The translations under genes were made by a program, and so were the position numbers. Below, in pieces: positions 27,768 through 39,737 of a stretch of 64,000 nucleotides of DNA (positions are counted from its first letter, which is position 1; each line of letters opens with the position of its first letter). This DNA comes from Tilletiopsis washingtonensis (taxonomy: Eukaryota > Basidiomycota > Exobasidiomycetes > Entylomatales), in contig NW_020311999.1 of NCBI RefSeq assembly GCF_003144115.1, positions 911,583-975,582 of the forward strand, read 5' to 3'. The notes beneath the pieces are model-generated. The model ran no database searches. It worked only from the letters and a program-made list of their open reading frames with translations, and was not told where the DNA came from.

Positions 27768-30700
27768 CTAGGCCACGATCGCGAACATGCTCGACGAGCC
27801 AAATACGCTCTCCTGCGTGGCCGAGTTGAGCGCCATGATCTCGTCGCCGTCGATGCTCTGCACGACGACGCGCGAGCCGGCGTGCGGGCCGGCGAGCGCC
27901 AGACAGTAGGCGCCGCGCGCCGTGGGGCGCTTCGGCTTGACGTAGGCGAAGGGCACACTGGCGAGGCGGTTGCCGTCGTCGAACGCCACCGCGGCCGTCT
28001 GTGCCGCCTCGTTGACGGCAGTGACCCAGCCGCCCTTGCCATTGTGCTCGCCGTTGCCAAAGGAGCGGCCGCTGGTGTCAGGCCCGAGCGAGACGAGGAT
28101 ATCGGAGAAGATGCGGATTTGCACTGCGAGGACGAGAGTGTCAGCGTGGGCATGGATGCGCAAGCAGGCGAGAGACGTACTAGGAGCAGACTGCCGGCTC
28201 GCCGAGGCACCTCCACCGCCCCACCCGCCAGCGGCAGGTGTCGGAGCACTGATCGCGCCGCCGGGCGTGGGTGCGCCCATTGCGCCCGGCGTTGGAGCGC
28301 CATACATGCCGCCGGGCGTAGGCGCGCCGTAAGCTCCGGGCGTCGGGGCACTCATCGGCCCGCCAGGCGTCGGAGCGGCATAGGCTCCAGGCGTTGGGGC
28401 GCCCGGCGTCGGCGCACCGTACGCTCCACGTGGCGCCGCGGCGCCGTAGCCGGGTGTCGGCGCGCCGGCCGGCGTGGGTGCGCTGGGATACGCGCCGGGC
28501 GTCGGTGCGCCGTACGGTGTCGGCGCCGAGTACGCCGGCTCGCGGAACGCAGCGGCGCCGCTAAGAGGCGGCGCCATCGGCGTGCGCCCGCCGTCGTTGG
28601 GCCGCGAGCCGTAGCTGCCGTAGTGACTCGGCGTCGCGCTGCCGTAGTTCGGCGCAGGTGTGCGGCCGCCGTCGCCGCCGCCGTAAGCCGGCGTGCGCGA
28701 GCCAGCGCCGTAAGCGGGTGTCCGGCCGCCGTCATTGAAGCCGTACGCCGGCGTGCGACCGCCATCGTTGTAGCCGTACGCCGGCGTCTTGCTGCCGCTG
28801 CCGTACGCAGGCGTCTTGCTGCCAGACGCGTAGGCAGGCGTGCGAGCGCCGCTGCCGTATGCCGGCGTGGCGCCGCCGAAGCCGTTCGCTCCGCTTGCAT
28901 ACGGGCTCGGCGCGCTCATTGCGCCCGGTGCGCCCGGTGCGCCCGGGCCAGGGCCCAGCAGTGGCCGACTCCTGCCAGTGATGGGGCTGCACACCTTGTC
29001 AGCATCTGAGAGCACGTGCTGCGGCCTAGCGCACTCACTCCTTCTCGACGAGCGAGGACAGCTCGATGGTCAGCACCTTGCTCATCGTGTGCAGCTCGAC
29101 GCGCGCCATGGTGCCGTTGGTGTCCTTGATGATGCCGCGGTAGGTCTTGTACACGCCCTTGGTGATGGCCACCGTCTTGCCGGCCAGCGCGTCGCGGCCG
29201 CCCTGGCGCTTCATGTTGCTGAGCGCGCCGCCGCCGCCGCCGGCCTGCAGGCCCATCGTCGCAGCCTGCAGCGCCGGGTTCTGCTTGCTGAGATCCATCA
29301 CCGGCGCACCGCCCGCCGAGCGCGGCGCCTTCGGCCGCAGCTTGCGCGCGCGCGACAGGAAGACACCGCCGTTCTCGCGCAGGTCGCGGTTGAAGAGCCA
29401 CACCAGCATCGACTGGTAGACGTGCAGCACCTGGCCATCTCGTTCCTGCGGAAAGCACCGTGAGCATGCATCGGCAGCAGCTGGCAGCAGCAGACTCACA
29501 TCGCCCTCGACCTCCTTCATCGTGTCACCCGCGCGGAACTCGCCAGCCTCGCTGTCGAGCGCCACTGACCGGCCCGTGTCGCGCTTCATGGTGATCTGCG
29601 CCGGACGCACTGAGCGCACCTGACCGAGCTGGTCCAGCACGAGGAAAACGCCGCGCTCGATCTTGAAGATCACACCGGCAGTCTGCGCGTCGAGCTGCAC
29701 CAGCTCGTGCAGGTTGTAGCCGCCAACCGTGGTCACACCGCTGCCGACCTCGGCAGCCTCGTGAATGTCCTTGCTGAAGACGGTGACCTCCTCGAGGCTC
29801 AGGTCGGACAGGAACGTCGTCACATTGTCCTCGACCTTGACGACGAGACCCGTCTCGTCCAGGTGCTTGCCGGCAATGACCTTGATGTGGTCTCCGGGCT
29901 TGAAGCGCTTGCGCACCGAGCGCACCGGCACCTCGATCATCTGCGTCTCGCCGTCCGACAGCTCGATCTTGAGCGTGACGGCCTCGGCACCGACAGTGTC
30001 GACGGTGCCCTCGATGCCGGCCTGCTCGCCGTCCAGCACCTCGACGTGGTCGCCGCGGCGCAGCACCACCTCGGCCTTGGCGCGCGTCGCCTCCGCCAGC
30101 AGGTCAAGATCGACGCCAGACGTCGCATTGGCGGCGCCGGACGCGAGCGCGCTGCCGCCGCCGTCCTGCGCCGACGCATCGCCTGTGAAGCGCGTGATCT
30201 CGTCGAGCGTGGGATTGACGTCCTCCGTGATCAGTGCGCTGAGCTTGATGTCCTCCTCGCAGTAGCCGTCCTTGTACGTCTTGCCGCGGAAGATGTACGC
30301 GCCGTCGCGGCGGATCGGGCGGTCCTTGTTCGGAACCGAGCGATTGACCTCCTCGTAGTTGAAGAAGCGCTGCGGCGGGCGGTCGTTGAGCGCAGTGCCG
30401 GGTGCGGCGCCCTTCTTGCGCTTGCGGCCGAGCTTGTCGAACGTCTCGCCCTCCTCGCGCGGCGTAAGGTCAAGGCGCGGCAGATACTTGACGCCGATGA
30501 TCTCGCCGTTCTCCGTCGTGTCGATGACCTGCGCCAGATCGCCCTGGTTGCGGCCGCGCTTGATGCGCACCCAGCCGCCGGGCTTGACCTCCTGCACCAC
30601 CTTGGTGATGCGCAGCAGGTCGGCCATCTCATCGATGGGCACGAGGAAGAGCTGCTCCTGCGAGCGCGCATACACGCCCACCACCTCAATGCAGGCGTCA

Positions 30701-31583
30701 ATGACGTCCTTCGACGAGCGCGCCTCCATGAAGATGCGCTGCGGCAGGCTGTCGCGGAAGAAGCAGCTGATCAGGCCGACATTCTGGTCGGCTTCAAACC
30801 GCGCGACGGCCTTGCGCATCATGGTAATGACAATCTCGCGCTCGCGACCAGCCTGTCACGGGGATGCGTGAGCAAAGCCACGCTGCCGTGCGAGCGCCGG
30901 GCTGTCTCACCTTGCAGCGGACAGAGTAGAGTCCCGGGTCGTGCACGGACGGCATGAGCATGCGCTGCGGCACCTCGGAGTACTCGCTCTTGGCGCTGCG
31001 CGCCGTGCGGCGGTAGCGCTCGTTGAGCTCTGCGGCGAGCTCCTCGGCGGTGCGGTCCTCCTTCTCGCGGCGCATGCGGTCGAGGCGCTGGTTTTCGGCG
31101 GCCAGCTGCCGGCGGCCGTCCACGCCGAGATCGTCCTCGGCGTCGGCCTCGATGAAGCCGTCTGCGGAGTGTCAGGGCTGCGCAGTAGAAGCGCAAGAGC
31201 CCGGACCGGCACTCACCCTCCTTGGCCAGCTCCGCATCCTCCTCGTCCAAGTCTTCGTCGTCGTCGTCCACCTCGGCCTCGACATCGAGGAAGCGGTTGC
31301 CAGTCTTCTTCCTGCGCTTCTTCTTGCGCTTGCCGCTCGCGGCAGCGGCACGGCTGTCGTCGCTGTCCTCGTCCTCGTCCTCGTCGTCCTCGTCGTCATC
31401 GTCATCTTCGTCGTCCTCCTCCTCGTCCTCGGACGTGCTGCGCCGGCCGCGCGGCGCCCGCGGCGGCGAGGCACTGCGGCGCAGCGCCGCCTCATCGGGC
31501 TTGTCCTCGTCGCCAGACGAGGCAGAGAGGCGGCGCGGCGCGCGCGACGAGGCGCCGGCCTCCGGCGCGGGCGAGGAGGACAT
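27768..31583 (-). CDS. SPT5: Transcription elongation factor SPT5
   Basis: Spt5 pairs with Spt4 on RNA polymerase II to control pausing, elongation and mRNA capping. The N-terminus ([20 protein letters not shown]) leads into a long acidic Ser/Asp/Glu region and [14 protein letters not shown]. The NGN domain follows, with [13 protein letters not shown] and [15 protein letters not shown], then several KOW domains ([76 protein letters not shown]). The C-terminal region has repeats of TPAYGSGSK type, nearly the fission yeast Cdk9 target TPAWNSGSK, followed by a second array of APTPGAYG-like units. A final folded KOW-like domain ends [11 protein letters not shown]-stop. Short introns interrupt it. 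The start ATG opens the first exon. Confidence 0.96.
28190..28890 (-). repeat. Spt5 C-terminal phospho-repeat arrays
   Basis: Coding repeats inside SPT5. The first block (about 28600-28890) has roughly seven copies of a 9-14-residue unit around RTPAY/KTPAYG. The second (about 28230-28540) has more than ten units built on APTPG, often GAPTPGAYG. Each unit carries one TP pair, the site class used by Cdk9-type kinases. Confidence 0.8.
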
Positions 31584-32084
31584 GGCGGCGAGCCGCGCGG
31601 CGGGCGCTTGGGGCGAGCTGGGGGTGCGGCGTGCGGCGCTGCTGGAGCCGAGTGCTGCTGCAAAGGTGTGCGCGCTGCAGTGGTGGTGGTGATGAGGCAG
31701 GAAAGAGGCTGCGCAGCGGCTGGAAGGCAGCGCATGCGGACCCCTCCCGCTGCAGCTGCCGCTGGCACCGGCGTCGCTGCTGGGCTGGGCGCGCCGCGCA
31801 CGTGACCGCGGCGCGCGGGGCCGGGCCAGCTGGCTCGAGAGCGGCTCGCGCGGCGGCGGCTGCGACGGCAGCACATCGCGTGCGGAGCCGAGCCTGCCTC
31901 CCGCCCATCACCCTCTCGTCCTGCTCTCCCACCCTCGCCGCACCCTCACGCCGCACTCGCCGCACATCTGGCGCTTCGCAGCTTCGATCCGCTTGCTTGC
32001 GCCGCGTTTCCATCTCGTGCTCTTGCCTGCGTCCCGGCACGCCCGTGAAAGAAGCCGCCCGGCGTCTCTGATAGAGCCGCGGCC
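31584..32084. promoter_or_regulatory. Divergent promoter SPT5/eIF4E-binding-like gene
   Basis: 501 bp between the two starts. It contains CACGTGACC at 31799-31807, close to the middle, similar to the CACGTGACC before RPF1. The right half is pyrimidine-rich toward the downstream start. No gene is supported within it. Confidence 0.45.
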
Positions 32085-35000
32085 ATGGCAGCTGCCGGTG
32101 TGTATGCGCACGCGTGCGGCGTCAGTCGCCGAGCTCACACGCACTCTCGCTGCATCAGTCGGGCCTCCTCCCGGCCTGGGCGGTGCCTCGCGCGCCCCGC
32201 CGCCCGCGCGCTCCTCGCCCGGCGTCTTCCAGGTCATTCCGCGCAGCACCGAGCCGTACTCGCGGCATGCGCTGCTTGCGCTCTCGCGCAGCCCGCTCGT
32301 CGCTCCACCAGCAGACATGCCGGCGCTGAAGGCGTGGTACGGGTGCGTAGCGCTGCGCCGTTCTGTCCGTCCGTCTTGCTCATCTCGGCCCGCAGCGACT
32401 GGGAGCCGTACACGCCGCGACCCATCGGCGGCAGCGGCGCCCACATGTATGTGGGCACCGGTCCCGGCAACCTGGGCTCCGGCGGGCCGCGCGAGGGCCC
32501 GCCGCATGTGCGCCAGTCGGAGCGCAGCGACAGAGGCGCACACCGCGGCGACGAGCTCGAGTCGCGGAGCATGGAGGCCCACGGCGGTGCGATGGGCAGC
32601 TTCAGCGCAGGGCGCAAGGCGGGCGAGCGGACGTGAGTGGTGCACGCGACGGGGTGTGCCGTGCGTTGCTGAGCTCTTGCGAAATCAGCTTCCGTCGCTT
32701 TGAGGAGCGCGGCGCTCAGGATGGCGGCGAGTCGCCGATGCGCATGGGAGGTTAGTACGAGGCTCCCCACTGCGCGGCCTGCGCTCTGTCTGACATCGTC
32801 CAGCAGACATCGGACGCAGCCGCTTCCCTCCGACCGGCAAGAATCCGTTCGGCCAGATCTCTGCAAGCGGCACGTTCCGCCCTGCAGGCAAGGATGGCGA
32901 GGCGGGTGACAAGCGTGGGGTGAGTGCTGAATACTGGCAGTGTTGCGGCGTCGGGAGATGGATCAGGAGTGCTGGGATTCCCTCCGCGTCTCGAGATGAA
33001 GCCCTCGGGCTCACACGCCCTGGCTGCAGTATGCCGCTCGTCGCGGCGAGACCGGCGCGATCGAGGAGCGACCGCGCGGCCTGCGCGGCAATAGCTTCCG
33101 CGGCGAAGCAGAGCGTTCTGCCTCTGGGCGGGACTTTGGCGCCCTGCGCGACAAGCGGCGCGGCGCCGGAGCCAACGGCGAAGCTCCTGCCGACGAGGAG
33201 GAGTGGGAAAGCGTGCCGCGCAGCCCAGAGACCGAGCGCCGTCTGCGCGCGCAGCGCGAGGCCGACTCGGCTGGCGATTGGCGCCGCGGCACCGGCTCGC
33301 CAGCATCTAGCCGCACTATGGGCAGCCGTACAGCAGCGAGCATGCGCGAGGGTGCGGGTCGGCAAGACGGCGCGCGCCGCACCGGCTTCCCGTCCTGGAT
33401 GGCGGACGACGCCGAGCCCTCGTGGATGAACGATGACGACGGCGCGCCGAGCTCCACGCCAAACTCTGCCACGACCGCGTCGCACGCCAAACAGACTGGC
33501 GGGTTTGGCGCATTCGGCTCGCTGCGCAAGGCTGAGGCCGACAGCGAGGCGTCGACGCCCTCGGGCATGGACAGCATCCAGGCGTTCAAGGCGCAGATGC
33601 GCGAGAAAGAGCGCGCTGAGAAGGTGCGCGCAGGCGGCAGCGCCTCGTCGTCCCTTCCGGCCGGGCCGCCGCCTGGCCTGGAGCGTCGCGCCAATGCAGA
33701 AGAGAGCGGATCTGGCGGCGGCATCTTCGACAACTTCTCTCGCGCCACGTCCGCTGGGCCCGCAGCCCCTCAGGCACAGCCGCGCGCGGCCGAGACTGCG
33801 CCGCGCGCTGCGAGCGAGGAGCCCGCCGCTGGTGCTGCATCTGCCTCTGCACCGTCGACTGGCGCGGACAGTGCCAGCTCACCGGCGCCGGCTCCGCCCG
33901 GCTTGCCGGGCCGCTCGAGCCGCTTCGCGCGCTTCTTCGACGGCAAGCCGCGCGATCCGCATGCCGCCGCGCTCGCTGCGCAGCAGAAGCATGCCGAGGC
34001 ACACGGCGCTACATCGCCGCCGCCTTCTGCCGGTGCGGAAGGCCTGCCTGCGCAGGCCGGGCAGTCGGTCAGCATGGCGGATCTCTTCAGAGGTCTCGAC
34101 GTCGGCGGCGCGGACAGCTCTGCGAAACGCGAGGCCGTCGCATCGCCTGAGCCATCGCCTGCACCGCAAGCCAGCGGACGCGCGGACGCGCCTCAGCCTT
34201 CTAGCGAAGACGTGGCGTCGATGCAGAAGATCATGGCACTGCTCAATGGCGCAGGCCGCTCGGCGACGCCCAATGGCGACGCCGGGAAGGCTCCGCGGGA
34301 AGCTCAGCAGCAGCAGCGCAACGACTCGCGCGAGGCCTCGCAGCACTCGCAGCAGTCTCAGCAGCACGCCAACGACGATCGCAGTGCTGCGACGCCCACG
34401 CAGGAGTCGCGCCGCGCTCCTAGCCCAGGCCACGCACAAGGCCCGCCGCAGTCGAGCGCGAGCCAGCACGATGCCGGCCGTGCATCTCCAGCGCTGCCGA
34501 GAGCACACAGCCCTTCGTCTGGCTTCCAGCAGCAGCACCAACAGCAGCAGCATCACCAGCAGGGGGCGTTGCCGCAGCAGGCGCAGAGCCAGTGGGCCAG
34601 CAACGGCCCGTCCGGCCAGCCGCCGCAGCAGCATCAGCAGCAGCAGGGCATGCACCAGGGCCCTCCGCCGCCCTTCAATCATCCGCAGGACATGGCACAG
34701 CAGCACCACCAGCGCATGCTCAGCAGTGGCGGCCAGCAGGGTGCCATGTCGCCGTCGATGGGCGGCATGCCCGGCCCGCAGCACTTTGGCTACCCCAACG
34801 CGCCCAGCCGCGATCAGTTCGGCGGCAGTCCGATCCCAGGTGGTCCGCCGCCGGGCAGCTTCCCGCCTGGCGGCCGTCCGCCGTTTGGCATGGACCCGCG
34901 CATGCTCGGCCGCCCGCCGCAGGGCCTGCCGCCGGGCCTGCCGCCGCACATCGCAGCTGCGCTCAGCGGAGGCATGCCGCCTCGCGGCCCCGGCCCGCCG

Positions 35001-35402
35001 CCTCCGCCGCCCGGCATGGGCGGCTTCGTGCCCGGCGGTGCGCCGCCGATGTTCAGCCCTGGCGGCCGGCCGCCGCCGCCACCGCCGGGCATGCTCGGAG
35101 CGCTGCCGCCGCACGTGCAGCAGCAGCTGATGGGCATGCCGCCGCATGTGCAGCACCAGTTCCTCTCGCAGCACTTTGGCGCGCCCGCCGGCTCTCCAGG
35201 CGGCCAGGGTGGCGGCCCGGGCTTCGCATCGCCGCCGCCGCCGCCGCAGCAGCAGGCGTACGGCTCGCCGCACGCGCACCAGGACATGCAGCCCTACGGC
35301 CACGCCTCGAGCCCGAGCCCTTCCATGCCGCCTGGCTCGCAGCCGCTCAACGCCGCCGGTCTGATGGCCATGCTTGGCCAGCGTCCCAGCGGCAAGAACT
35401 AG
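32085..35402 (+). CDS. Putative eIF4E-binding translational regulator, 4E-T/Eap1-like
   Basis: A long disordered protein, just under 1,000 residues. Near the N-terminus PYSRHALLAL fits the eIF4E-binding consensus Y-x4-L-hydrophobic. Further features shared with 4E-T-type proteins, by my recollection, are a Trp-rich acidic stretch (FPSWMADDAEPSWMNDDD), a basic helix (DSIQAFKAQMREKERAEK), and RSSRFARFFDGK, like the SRFSRWF word of 4E-T. The C-terminal half is Gln-rich, then Pro/Gly/Met-rich (PPPPPGMGGFVPGG), typical of mRNP-granule proteins. Four short introns lie in the first kilobase. I chose ATG 32085 with an intron 32098-32158; the ATG at 31993 in the same frame without that intron is an alternative. 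It would repress translation or promote mRNA decay in the cytoplasm. Confidence 0.65.
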
Positions 35403-35696
35403 CGCGCTTCCTCTCGGCAGCGCGGAGCATATGCTTTGGCGCAGCGCGCGTCCTCTTCCCGTCTCCAGAACCTGTCGTCCGGTCGTCGGTCCCATCCCGC
35501 CTGTCCACCCTCTTCAATGTCTCGCCTCGTCCATGCATGTGCCCCTGTCGCAGTCCTGCCGCTCAGCTCAGCCCTGTCGAGCCCGCGCCGCGCCATCCCC
35601 ATCTTTCGTGGCGCCACCATTGCGAATGCACCTCTCGTTCATCGCGCACGTGCAGAGTCGTGAAGACGAGAGTCATTGCATTGCCGATCTCGCGGC

Positions 35697-37820
35697 TCAT
35701 GCGTCCTGCCAGTCTAGTGTCTGTAGGTGCAGCTGGTGAGCAGGGGTGCGCTGCGATGGGACGGAGAACTCACTCCGAGCAACGCCGTCTTGCTCGGCAG
35801 CTTGCGCCCTGGGTTCGGCGAGAGAATGCTCATCTTCTTGCGCGTTGCGTCGATGCTTCCGCTGCGAGTGAAGCGTTAGTACCTTTAGTCTGCGTCTGAT
35901 GCACTGCACATACATGTGGATGAAGCCGAGGACGGTCGCGCCCGTGATCTCGTCGTCGGATGGCGGCGGCTCGATAGCCGAGTCTGCCTGCCCAGGCCCG
36001 CCTCCGCCGCGCGGCGCCTCGATCAGTGCGAGGACGGAGTGGAGCACCGCAGCCTGGTCGCCTGCGCTGTTGACCGGGTCAAGCTTGACGAGCTGCGTCT
36101 CTGTCACCGTGCGGCCCATGCCGATGGGCAGCGCAGACGATGGCGCCATGTTCTCTGCAGAGGCGCGTGAGAAGGCTGAGTCCCGAGATGCTGCGCACCG
36201 CACGCTCACCTTGCCCGACGCGGTAGATCTCCAGCAGATCGAACGGGATGGACGTCGTGAGCGGACTGAGCGCTGGCAGCCCGCCCAAGGGCTCAGCGTG
36301 CCCTGGCAAGGTGGCGCTGCTTGCCTCGCCTTCGCCTTCTGGCCGGCTCGCGCTCGCGGAGCCGCCGTAGAAGTACGAGCGAATCTGCAGGGCCCGCAGT
36401 CGCTCCTTGTATGTGCTGTCGAGCTCGACGACCTGGGAGAGCCACGTCAGCGAGGCCCTGTCGCACTTCGCGCAGATGCACACGCACTCCGCCCGACTTC
36501 GGCAGCTTGAGCACACGAATGCCCGACTCTGGCGTGGGAAAGATGCGCGACAGCTCGATGTTGAGCTTCTCGTGTCCGAGCACGATGATCGTGTCGACTA
36601 GGGCAGTTCTGCGGTCAGCGGGAAGAGTGCGGCGAGGCAATGGAATCGGCTCACTCTTGAGTGTGCGGATGCAGTGCTGCAGGAACGCATACCGGCCTCT
36701 GCCGTCTGCGCTCGTCACGCCCTGCGTGTCGACGATGATGCCGCTCATCCGTGCTCGCGGGTCGCGCGCTAACCGCTTCTCGAGCGCAGCGCCAAGCCAC
36801 TCAACGACACGCATCGAGTGCGTCTCGTTGGCGCGCACGTCTTCCTTGCCGAGCCAGAGCGTCAGAGGCGCAACGCCATGTGCAGCGCCGGGCCCGGGCG
36901 CTGATGCGCCGGTCGTCGGTGCTGTCGTGCCGAAGGGAAAGGCCGGCGAGCATGATGGCAGCGCGGCCGACGGCATAGGCGAAAGAGGAAGGAGAGACAG
37001 TGTGCAGGGCAGTGGGGGAGCACCCTGCGAGGATAGCGTCAGCCATGCGCTCGGAAAGCCGGGCGATGCAGGCGCATGCCGCTCCGACTGCATCCCGAAG
37101 AACTCACTGCTGATGGATCGAGGTTCACCACGGTGGGCCACCATCCCGTCACCTCGCTCTCCTCTGCGCTCTTTGAGTCCTTCTCCTTGCCCTCTTCCTC
37201 CAGTCCGGTACTGCAGACTGCCGGACTGCGCAGCGCGTAGTTCGCCAGCAGCTTCACCAGCGAGCTCTTGCCCGCCGACTCCGGGCCAACAACCAGCACG
37301 CGTGGCCCCTGTCCAACGGCGGAGTAGAGCTGCGTCTCGGCGTCGCCGTTGATGGGCAGTGCGCCGCCCTCGCCGGGCTGCGTGGGCGCGGCGAGTGCAG
37401 CACTCGCCTGCGAGCGGATCAGGTCCGGCTGGGCACGCAGCGCCGCCCGGGCGCGCAGGCGGGCACCCTCGAGATGCAAGTGTACATTGGCATACGACGT
37501 GTACGTCGGCGACGGGTCATCGGGCACGTACTCGGTCGAGGCGCGGCCTGCAATGTGCGCGCCTGGTGTCAGCTTGACGTGACCACAGCGAAGTGCGTGC
37601 AGACCGTACTCATCTCGAGCTCGCAGCCGGCCCACGTGCTGATGGCGGCCTTTGCCTCGTCGCCGAACGCGTACCAGCGCTCCTTGCCCGGCACGAGCTC
37701 GGCGCCGAAGACCTCGGCGTCGCCGCTGTCGGGCACGAGGCGCAGCGAGATGCGCTCTCCGGGCTCGAGCTCAAAGCGGAACTCGGAGCGCGCGGTCAGG
37801 CGCTGCGTGCGTGTAGCCAT
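35697..37820 (-). CDS. CLP1: Pre-mRNA cleavage complex II protein Clp1 (polynucleotide kinase family)
   Basis: Clp1 is part of cleavage factor IA, which acts in mRNA 3'-end formation; in animals it is an RNA 5'-kinase. The start MATRTQRLTARSEFRFELEP gives the N-terminal beta domain (LVPDSGDAEVFGAELVPGKE; YTSYANVHLHLEGAR). The central ATPase has Walker A GPESAGKSSLVKLLANYA and GWWPTVVNLDPSA. Later exons carry IVDTQGV, IVLGHEKLNIEL and PSSALPIGMGRTV. The C-terminal domain ends with ATRKKMSILSPNPGRKLPS and, after a short last intron, LHLQTLDWQDA-stop at 35697. About seven exons. It is tail to tail with the eIF4E-binding-like gene and head to head with the nitronate monooxygenase. Confidence 0.94.
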
Positions 37821-38318
37821 GGATGAGTGGAGCAGGCGCTCGTCGTGGTGAGAAGATGAGGAGCGCTGCCTTGCGCGCGGCACGAAAGTGCACGGCGTGT
37901 GAGATGGCCCGCGGCATGAGATCGCTCACGCCGCGCCGAAGCCGCGTGCATGCTGCCTTCTCGGCCGCGCACCACGGACAGCGACGGGCCTTGCTGGCAG
38001 CTCCCTATGCATTGAGGCAACGAGGCAACTCTCGCGCCGCGCACCACGGACAGCGACGGGCCTTGCTGGCAGCTCCCTATGCATTGAGGCAACGAGGCAA
38101 CTCTCGCTGACAAGCCTTCTCATCGTCCCAAAGGTGCGCATGGAGTAGGTCGAGGCTTGGACGAGAGCGGCGCTCGCGGCGGCCACTTCGCGTAAAGCCG
38201 AAAGTGCCGCGACGTCCGCGCGCCGCTCCCGCTCGCGCATACCCCGGACTCCACATGGCGGCCGCTCGCCGTCCGCGGCCATCCTCGTCTGCTTCCCGGC
38301 CTCCTCTCCACCACCACC
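37821..38318. promoter_or_regulatory. Divergent promoter CLP1/nitronate monooxygenase
   Basis: 498 bp between divergent starts. It contains a perfect 72-bp tandem duplication (37964-38107). The 60 bp before the right-hand ATG are rich in C and CCACCACC, a common leader pattern here. I recognise no other element. Confidence 0.5.
37964..38107. repeat. Perfect 72-bp tandem duplication
   Basis: Two back-to-back identical 72-bp units (37964-38035 and 38036-38107), each starting GCCGCGCACCACGGACAGCG and ending GGCAACTCTCGC. They show no difference by eye, so the duplication is recent or homogenised. 72 is a multiple of 3, but the unit is not in a supported coding frame. Confidence 0.9.
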
Positions 38319-39491
38319 ATGTCGCTTCGCACACCTCTCACGACGCTCTGCGCACTGCGCCACCCGCTTGTTTGCGGGCCCATGGCCAACGCCGCCGGCG
38401 GCGCACTGGCCGCGCAGGTCTCGCTCGGCGGCGGTCTCGGCTTCCTCGGCGCCGGCTACTTCGATGCCGCCAAGCTGGCCAAGGAGCTCGAGACGGCCGC
38501 GTCTCAGCTCGAGGCTGGCTCCATGCAGAAAGATGCGCATGGCCGCCTGCCCGTTGGTGTTGGCTTCCTGGCCTGGCGCCTGTCGGCGATCCACGGCGGC
38601 AAGCCCGCGGCATCGAGCGACGTCGGCGACAGCAGCGCTGCACGCAAGCTCATCGACGAGGCCCTCCGGCCGCGGCCAGCAGCACTCTGGCTGAGCTTTG
38701 GCGATCGCGAGGAGATGAAGGTCTGGGCAGAGGTCATGCGTCGCCGCGAGGTCGAGCTCAATGGTGGCGACGGCAAGGAGCTCAAGCTGTTTGTCGGCGT
38801 CGGCGAGGAGGGCGAGGCGCAGCGCGCGGTCGAAGAGGTCGGCTGCGACGTGCTCGTCGTTCAGGGTGCGTCCTGTGCTGCTCTTCACGCATCCATGCGC
38901 TGACGATTCGCAGGCTGCGAGGCCGGCGGCCACGGCCTCGGCTCGTCGCCGCCGCTGCATGCCCTCGTGCCGCGCATGCTCTCGCAGCTGCCGCAGTGGC
39001 GCGCCAGTAACCCGTCTGGTCAGACGCCCGTGCTGCTCGGCGCCGGCGGCCTCTCCAACGGCCGGTCGCTGGCGGCACTGCTGGCGCTGGGCGCACATGG
39101 CGGCGTGCTCGGCACTCGTCTGCTGCTCACGCCCGAGGCGGCATACAGCGATGCGCAGAAGAGTGTGCTGCTCAAGGCCTCGTCGGCAGAGACGCGCCGC
39201 ACGATGGCCTTCGACGAGGCACGCAACACGCTCGGCTGGCCCACGGGCGTCGACGGCCGCGGCGTCGTCAACGCCACGGTGCACGCCTACGATAAGGGCG
39301 AGGGCGACACGGCCAGCCGGCAGAAGCGCTACAAGGAGGCCGAGGCACAGGGCGACGAGGCGCGCATCGTGACGTGGGCCGGCACGGGCGTGGGCCTCAT
39401 GACGGAGATCAAGCCGGCCAAGGACGTGATTGAGGAGGTGGGCCGCGACGCCGCAGAGGCTGTGCGCGAGCTGTCTGGTACGCTGCAGTAG
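38319..39491 (+). CDS. Nitronate monooxygenase (2-nitropropane dioxygenase family)
   Basis: This FMN-dependent TIM-barrel enzyme oxidises nitronates such as propionate 3-nitronate, a toxic plant metabolite. Exon 1 begins MSLRTPLTTLCALRHPLVCG with the strand VCGPMANAAGG that contacts FMN, then GGLGFLGAGYFD. After a 50-nt intron the catalytic-loop word GCEAGGHGLG appears, then VLLGAGGLSNGRSLAALLALGAHGG, which binds the FMN phosphate. The C-terminal part has RNTLGWPTGVDGRG and a motif GTGVGLM. The total of about 370 residues is normal for class II fungal members. The start follows CCACCACC. It stands alone and I see no linked catabolic genes. Confidence 0.9.
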
Positions 39492-39737
39492 TAAGGCAAT
39501 GCATATGCTCGAGCTCGACGCAGGTGGTGTGAAGGCGGAGGGGCACCACCTGGATGACAGATGCGCGTCGGCGGTGTGGAGGCGGCTCAGAGCGCGTGGG
39601 AAGTCTTCTGAAGCGCGACGCAAGGCGCGCATGCTGCTTACCTTCACACCTCCTGCTCCTCACGTCTGCTCGTCTGAACACCGCAGCCCGCCCGAGCCTG
39701 ACCTCGGATCCCGTACTCGCATCGCAACGCTGCCAGC

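Noticed and set aside
28190-28890. Repeat array as a possible CRISPR or satellite
   Set aside because: The repeats are in frame within SPT5 and encode its C-terminal phospho-repeats.
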